A DNA stretch of 64,000 nucleotides from Kitasatospora aureofaciens (GTDB lineage Bacteria; Actinomycetota; Actinomycetes; Streptomycetales; Streptomycetaceae). Shown here piece after piece: positions 59,283 through 64,000 of this stretch (the stretch's first letter is position 1; the number at the start of each line of letters is the position of its first letter). The DNA lies in NCBI GenBank assembly GCA_000720845.1, contig JODU01000014.1, positions 62,001 to 126,000 on the forward strand, read 5' to 3'. Under the pieces are notes generated by a model. The model was not told the DNA's origin and searched no databases. It saw only the letters and a list, made by a program, of their open reading frames with translations. The position numbers and the translations under genes were made by a program.

Positions 59283-59844
59283 TCGCCCAGCGCTGGTGGT
59301 CGCGCCAGGCGCCGTCGATGTAGAGCATCCTCGGCGAGAAGCCCTCCAGGTGGAAGCCGCAGGCGCGGGCCAGGGCGATCGAGGCGGCGTTGCCCGGCTG
59401 GACGTTGATCTCCAGCCGGTGCAGGCCCATCGGTCCGAACGCGTGGCGCACCACGAGGTCGAGCCCTTCGCGCATCAGTCCGCGGCCCGCCGCGTGCGCG
59501 AAGGCGCCGTAGCCGAGCGCGCCGCTGCAGAAGCCGCCCTCGACGATGTTGTTGATGTTCACGAACCCCGCGATGGAGCCGCCCTCCGACGCCGGGCCCC
59601 GCGCCCCGTCCGCTCCCTCCGGGCTCTTCTCGCACACCAGGAACCCGGCCTTGGTGCGGTCCTCGATCAGCCGGCCCGCGTAGGCCGCGTACGCCTGGGC
59701 GCTGTCCGGCGGGAACAGCCAGGGGTGGTGCAGGTCCTTGCTCTGACGGGCCCGGGCGGTGAACTCGGCGCCGTCCGCGTAGGTGAAGTGCCGGATGCCC
59801 ACGCGCGGGCCCTCGGCGAGGTGGCGGGACGGGGGGTGCGGCAT
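59254..59844 (-). CDS. GNAT-family N-acetyltransferase (RimJ/RimL-like)
   Basis: 196 aa. The acetyl-CoA-binding pattern is GLMREGLDLVVRHAFGPMGLHRLEINVQPGN in parts, then SIALARACGFHLEGFSPRML. This is the RimJ/RimL type that acetylates protein N-termini or other amines. ATG at 59844, 9 bases after the S66 peptidase stop, so probably the last gene of the operon that starts with the peptidases. Confidence 0.88.
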   Translation of the reverse strand: MPHPPSRHLAEGPRVGIRHFTYADGAEFTARARQSKDLHHPWLFPPDSAQAYAAYAGRLIEDRTKAGFLVCEKSPEGADGARGPASEGGSIAGFVNINNIVEGGFCSGALGYGAFAHAAGRGLMREGLDLVVRHAFGPMGLHRLEINVQPGNAASIALARACGFHLEGFSPRMLYIDGAWRDHQRWAITAETVTSG

Positions 59845-59853
59845 GGGGCCAGC

Positions 59854-60795
59854 CTACGACGGCCGGCTCAGCGCGGGCGCCTCCAGGGTCAAGGTGCCCG
59901 CGTCGGCGTCGAGTTCCGCCGGTATGCCGAACGGGATGGTGAGCGCCCCCTCGCAGTGCCCGAACCCGAAGTCCTCGACGACCGGCACGCCGAGCCCGCC
60001 GAGCCGGTCGGCCAGCAGGGGGCGCAGCCGTTCGTAAGGCTCGCACTCCACCCATGAGCCGAGCAGCACGCCGCCGACCCCGTCGAGCCAGCCGGCGCGG
60101 AGCAGCTGCGTGAGGTAGCGGTCGACGCGGTACGTCTCCTCCCCCACGTCCTCCAGGCACAGCAGCCCCCCGCGCGCGGAGGGCCGGGCGTGCGGGGTGC
60201 CCAGGTCGGCGGCGAGCAGGGCGAGACAGCCGCCCAGGGTGACGCCCCGGGCCCGGCCGGGCACCAGCGGTGTGCCGCCGGATGCGATCACACGGACCGT
60301 CTCCGGGTCGAACAGGGTGGCCCGCAGGTGCTCCTGGGCCCGGGTGTTCTTGATGAAGTCGATCCCGGCCGCCATCGGCCCGTGCAGGGTGACCAGGCCG
60401 AGGCGGGTGGCGAACGCCTCGTGCAGTGCGGTGATGTCGCTGAAGCCGACGAACACCTTGGGACCGGCCGCGCGCATCGCCTCCCAGTCGAGCAGGTCGG
60501 CCATGCGCTGGACGCCGTACCCGCCGCGGGCGCACAGCACCGCGTCCACGGCCGGGTCGCACCAGGCGGCCTGGAGGTCGGCCGCCCGGTCGGCGTCGGT
60601 GCCCGCGAGGTAGTCGAAGGTGCCGTGCCGGTCCAGGACGTGCGGCGCCACGACCGGGTCGAGGTCCCAGCCGCGCAGCACGTCCAGGCCCGCCTGGAGC
60701 CGCTCCTCGGGCACCGGCCCGCTGGGCGCGACGACGGCCACCCGGGCGCCGGGGGTGAGCCGGGCCGGGCGGACCAGCTCCCGCACCCGGCTCAC
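59854..60795 (-). CDS. S66 peptidase (LD-carboxypeptidase-like)
   Basis: 313 aa. The catalytic triad of LdcA-type enzymes is visible: S119 in VGFSDITALH, E215 in LCLEDVGEE, and H280 in FGFGHCEG. An ARGGYGVQR loop precedes. Such enzymes remove D-Ala from murein tetrapeptides in recycling, or act on microcin-like amides (MccF branch). The GTG start overlaps the S9 peptidase stop (GTGA). No signal peptide, so cytoplasmic. Confidence 0.9.
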   Translation of the reverse strand: MSRVRELVRPARLTPGARVAVVAPSGPVPEERLQAGLDVLRGWDLDPVVAPHVLDRHGTFDYLAGTDADRAADLQAAWCDPAVDAVLCARGGYGVQRMADLLDWEAMRAAGPKVFVGFSDITALHEAFATRLGLVTLHGPMAAGIDFIKNTRAQEHLRATLFDPETVRVIASGGTPLVPGRARGVTLGGCLALLAADLGTPHARPSARGGLLCLEDVGEETYRVDRYLTQLLRAGWLDGVGGVLLGSWVECEPYERLRPLLADRLGGLGVPVVEDFGFGHCEGALTIPFGIPAELDADAGTLTLEAPALSRPS

Positions 60796-62741
60796 CGGGT
60801 CAGCTCCAGGACCGGGACGCCGGGCGGGGTCAGCCCGAAGACCTGGGCGTAGAGGGAGAGCTCGGCCTCCAGGGCACGCACCATGGTCTCCGCGCGGCGG
60901 AATCCGTGTCCCTCGCCCTCGAAGGCCAGGTAGGCGTGCGGTACGCCGCGGCCCGCCATGCGGTCGAGGAACCGCTCGCACTGCACGGGCGGGCAGATCA
61001 CGTCGTCCAGTCCCTGGAGCAGCAGGAACGGGGCGGTGACGCGCTCGGCGTGCTCCGCGGGCGACCGCTCGGCGTAGCGGTCCGGGACCTCGGCGTACGG
61101 GCCGATGAGGGTCTCCAGGTACTGCGACTCGAAGTCGTGGGTCTCCCCGGTCCCCCAGCCGGTCAGGTCGAGGATCGGGTAGATGATCGTGCCGCAGGCG
61201 TAGACGTCGGTGGTGGCCAGGGAGGCTGCGGACGTCCAGCCGCCCGCGCTGCCGCCGCGCACGGCGAGCCGCTCCGGGTCGGCGGTGCCCTCCTCGGCGA
61301 GGGCGACGGCCGCGCAGTCCTCGACGTCGACGACGCCCCACTGTTCGCGCAGCCGGTTGCGGTACTCCCGGCCGTGCCCGCTGGAACCGCCGTAGTTGAC
61401 CTCGGCGACGCCGATGCCGCGGGAGGTGAAGTAGGCGATCTCCAGGTCGAGTACGAGCGGGGAACGGCTGGTGGGGCCGCCGTGCGCCCAGATGACGTAC
61501 GGCGGCAGCTCGCCGTCCGGGGCACGGCAGCCGGGGTGGTGCGGCGGGTAGAGGTGGGCGTGGATCTCGCGTCCGCCCGGGCCCGTGAAGGTGCGGATCA
61601 GCGGCCGCGGGTAGTACGCCGGGTCCGTGGCGTCCTCATGCGGATTGCCGATCACCCGGGCGCGGCCGGTGCGGGCGTCCAGCTCGACGACCTCGTAGCC
61701 GCTGTGCGGGCTCGCGCCGATGCCGACGACCCTCTCCCCGTGTGCGGCGAGGGCGGGCGCGAACTCGGTCCAGGGGCCCGCCGCGTCGACGACCTCGCCG
61801 GTCTCGGGGTCGAGTATGCCGAGGACGGCGGCGCCCCGGCCGTGCAGGACCGCGATCAGGCCGCTGTCCAGGGGCGCGAACCAGCGCTGTCCGAGCTTCC
61901 ACAGCGGCCCGCCGAACTCCTCCTCGCGGGCGCACAGCGGCTGCCCGTCGCGGTAGAGGTTCCACCAGCCGGTGCGGTCGGAGGCGTACAAGAGGGTGCC
62001 GTCCGGGGCCCAGTCCGCCTGGGCGATCGACTCCTCGGGGCCTCCGGCGACGGTCCGGGTGTCCTGGAGGGTGCCCTCGGGGCCGACGTCGGCGACGATC
62101 AGCTCGGTGCCGTCCCAGGGCATGCGCGGGTGGTCCCAGGCGAGCCAGGCCGCGCGGCGCCCGTCGGGCGAGAGCCGGGGCCCGGTGACGAAGCGGTGCC
62201 GCTCCGGGGCGAGTTCGCGGACCGCGCCGCGGTCGTCGGCCGCGGAGCCGTCCAGCGGCACCGCCACCGGAACACGGCGCAGGTCGGTGGGCCCCTCGCC
62301 GGTGAACTCCTCCAGGACGCACCACACCTCGCCGCGCTCGGGACGCGGGTCCGGCTCGATCCAGCGCAGCCCGCCGCCCACCCCGGACAGCGGTGTCAGC
62401 GGGCGCGGCTCGCCGCCGCCGGGGGTGAAGGCGTACAGCCGCTGGTCGGCGAAGTTCACGAAGACCACCAGCGGGCCGGCGTCGGTCGTGGCCGCGCCCC
62501 ACGGACGGCCGCCGTACTCGATGACGCGGCTGCGCGCGTTCCACGGCGCCGGCAGCACCGGCTCCTCGGTGCCGTCGGCGTGCCGCCGCACCAGGGTGCG
62601 CCGCCCGCCCTCGGTGGGCCGGGGCGCGGTCCACCACACCTCGTCACCGACGAAGCCGACGTCGTCGGGCCGTCCGTCGTGCGCGGCGGCGAGGGCCGCG
62701 TCGACGGGCGAGGGCCACGATCCGTACGACAGAGTCCGCAC
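60792..62741 (-). CDS. S9 family prolyl oligopeptidase-like peptidase
   Basis: 649 aa from the GTG at 62741 (VRTLSYGSWPSP); a GTG 4 codons further up (62753) has the stronger GGAGG. N-terminal seven-bladed propeller about 20-400 with repeated DG.. strands (RLSPDGRRAAWLAWD, DWAPDGTLLYASDRTG). C-terminal alpha/beta hydrolase with S in RGGSAGGWTSA, D in GLDDVICPP and H in EGEGHGFR. It is an acylaminoacyl- or dipeptidyl-peptidase-like cytoplasmic enzyme that cleaves short peptides. Coupled to the S66 gene. Confidence 0.91.
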   Translation of the reverse strand: MRTLSYGSWPSPVDAALAAAHDGRPDDVGFVGDEVWWTAPRPTEGGRRTLVRRHADGTEEPVLPAPWNARSRVIEYGGRPWGAATTDAGPLVVFVNFADQRLYAFTPGGGEPRPLTPLSGVGGGLRWIEPDPRPERGEVWCVLEEFTGEGPTDLRRVPVAVPLDGSAADDRGAVRELAPERHRFVTGPRLSPDGRRAAWLAWDHPRMPWDGTELIVADVGPEGTLQDTRTVAGGPEESIAQADWAPDGTLLYASDRTGWWNLYRDGQPLCAREEEFGGPLWKLGQRWFAPLDSGLIAVLHGRGAAVLGILDPETGEVVDAAGPWTEFAPALAAHGERVVGIGASPHSGYEVVELDARTGRARVIGNPHEDATDPAYYPRPLIRTFTGPGGREIHAHLYPPHHPGCRAPDGELPPYVIWAHGGPTSRSPLVLDLEIAYFTSRGIGVAEVNYGGSSGHGREYRNRLREQWGVVDVEDCAAVALAEEGTADPERLAVRGGSAGGWTSAASLATTDVYACGTIIYPILDLTGWGTGETHDFESQYLETLIGPYAEVPDRYAERSPAEHAERVTAPFLLLQGLDDVICPPVQCERFLDRMAGRGVPHAYLAFEGEGHGFRRAETMVRALEAELSLYAQVFGLTPPGVPVLELTR

Positions 62742-62796
62742 TGACTCCCCCACTTCTCCTCCAGCTGACTTGCTCGTCCGGGCGGTGCCCGGGTCT

Positions 62797-64000
62797 TTAC
62801 GCCGTGCGCAGGAAGCGGTCCAGGACACGGACGCCGAAGTGCAGCGCCTCGACCGGGACCCGTTCGTCCACGCCGTGGAAGAGGGCCTGGTAGTCGAAGC
62901 CCTCGGGCAGCTTCAGCGGCGCGAAGCCGTATCCGGTGATGCCGAGCCGCGAGAACTGCTTGGCGTCGGTGCCCCCGGACATGCAGTACGGCACGACGTG
63001 CCCCTCGGGTGCGAACTCCTCCACCGCCGCGCGCATCCGGGCGTACGTCGGCGAGTCCACCGGCGCCTGGAGCGCCACCTCCCGGTGGGCGAACTCCCAG
63101 TCCACGTCCGGCCCGGTGAGCCGGTCGAGGGTGCTGCGGAACTCGTCCTCGGCGCCGTGCAGGAACCGCCCGTCGACGTGGGCGACGGCCTCTCCCGGGA
63201 TGACGTTGACCTTGTACCCGGCGTCCAGCATGGTCGGGTTGCTGCTGTTGCGGACGGTGGCCTCGACCAGCTTGCCGGCCTCGCCGAGCTTGTCGAGCAG
63301 GACGTCGACGTCGCTCAGGTCGGTCTCGATGCCGTAGACGGCGGCGATCTCGGTCAGGGCCGCGCGCACGGTCGGGGTCAGGCGCAGCGGCCACTCGTGG
63401 TTGCCGATGCGGGTGATCGCGGCGGCGAGGTGGGTGACCGCGTTCTCCCGGTTCACCTTGGAGCCGTGTCCGGCCCGTCCGCGCGCGGTGAGCTTGAGCC
63501 AGCCCGTGCCGCGCTCACCGGCGGCGATGGGGTAGAACTGCCGCCCGGCCCCGTCATGGAAGGTGAACGCCCCGGACTCGCTGACGCCCTCGGTGCAGCC
63601 CTCGAACAGGGCGGCGTGCCGGTCGGCGAGGAAGCCGGAGCCGTCCTCGGCGCTGGCCTCCTCGTCCGCGGTGAACGCGATCACCACGTCCCGCCGGGGT
63701 CTCACGCCCCGCCGGGCCCAGTCGCGGGCGACCGCGAGGATCATCGCGTCCATGTTCTTCATGTCGACGGCGCCGCGTCCCCAGACGACGCCGTCGCGGA
63801 TCTCCCCGGAGAACGGGTGCACGCTCCAGTCGGCGGCCTCGGCGGGCACGACGTCCAGGTGACCGTGGACCAGCAGCGCGTCGGCCGACGGGTCGGTGCC
63901 CCCGATGCGGGCCACGACGTTGGTACGGCCCGCGGTCCGCTCCAGGAGCGTGGGCTCGATCCCGGCCTCGGCGAGCCGCGCGGCCGCGTACTCGGCGGCG
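62797..64000 (-). CDS. M20-family metallopeptidase (5' end outside window)
   Basis: The last 400 codons are inside the window. Metal ligands: H in LLVHGHLDVVP, D in GRGAVDMKN, E pair in FTADEEASAED, and the C-terminal ligand region near GVDERVPVEALHFG. The lid domain includes GRAGHGSKVNRENAV. This is the dipeptidase/acetylornithine deacetylase-like M20A group. It lies 55 bases upstream of the S9 gene on the same strand and so probably starts or belongs to the peptidase operon. Confidence 0.92.
   Translation of the reverse strand, partial: AAEYAAARLAEAGIEPTLLERTAGRTNVVARIGGTDPSADALLVHGHLDVVPAEAADWSVHPFSGEIRDGVVWGRGAVDMKNMDAMILAVARDWARRGVRPRRDVVIAFTADEEASAEDGSGFLADRHAALFEGCTEGVSESGAFTFHDGAGRQFYPIAAGERGTGWLKLTARGRAGHGSKVNRENAVTHLAAAITRIGNHEWPLRLTPTVRAALTEIAAVYGIETDLSDVDVLLDKLGEAGKLVEATVRNSSNPTMLDAGYKVNVIPGEAVAHVDGRFLHGAEDEFRSTLDRLTGPDVDWEFAHREVALQAPVDSPTYARMRAAVEEFAPEGHVVPYCMSGGTDAKQFSRLGITGYGFAPLKLPEGFDYQALFHGVDERVPVEALHFGVRVLDRFLRTA

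Overview
This is a high-GC chromosomal window from a Streptomyces species. The codon use, the many GTG starts with GGAGG ribosome sites, the ATGA/GTGA start-stop overlaps and the gene families all point there. The gene order (cellulases, narGHJI, a SigB-type sigma factor, a ten-gene gas-vesicle operon, transketolase) looks, from memory, like the S. coelicolor region around SCO6495-SCO6548; no search was run. I saw no rRNA, tRNA, CRISPR array, insertion sequence or prophage.

Left part (1-9.6 kb): plant cell wall degradation. It holds the 5' end of a divergent secreted protein, a GH48 cellobiohydrolase, a GH74 xyloglucanase and a PL11 rhamnogalacturonan lyase, all secreted. A perfect CebR-type box (TGGGAGCGCTCCCA) overlaps the predicted -10 of the GH48 gene, and a degenerate copy serves the divergent side. 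9.6-13.2 kb holds small metabolic and regulatory genes (pterin dehydratase, two XRE regulators, two methyltransferases). 13.3-19.85 kb is a complete, tightly coupled narGHJI respiratory nitrate reductase with all cofactor ligands visible.

Middle part (19.9-44 kb): an ECF (SigE-type) sigma factor with a membrane partner, OsmC, an APC transporter, a holin-like/phosphodiesterase fusion, two metallo-beta-lactamase-fold hydrolases, a DedA protein, an aminotransferase-fold protein without its PLP lysine, the SigB-family sigma factor (probably SigK), an AraC/VOC pair, a UvrA2-type ABC protein, then a stress-like group: DUF2795 and PfpI proteins, DUF6158, a bacterial eRF1-like (baeRF/Balon-like) protein, an ABC-F ATPase and a PAP2/diacylglycerol-kinase fusion.

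Right part (44-64 kb): the gas-vesicle operon gvpOAFGYZJLSK on the minus strand. Upstream on the same strand lies a coupled type II NADH dehydrogenase / transketolase / LigD-type polymerase operon. Then come an F420-type oxidoreductase, a holin-X-like membrane protein, DUF5107 and DUF6204 proteins, a GNAT enzyme and three peptidases, the last cut by the window edge.

The main unifying signal is a set of matches to the Streptomyces SigB-class promoter consensus (GNNT-N14-16-GGGTAC): in front of the DUF2795/PfpI pair, in a divergent arrangement between DUF6158 and the Balon-like gene, and in front of the F420-type enzyme. I infer that part of this window is a general-stress or dormancy island. 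The most original candidates are the Balon-like gene under such a promoter, the lysine-less aminotransferase coupled to a hydrolase, the oppositely charged tails of GvpY and GvpZ, and the repeat-bearing tails of the NADH dehydrogenase and LigD-like proteins.
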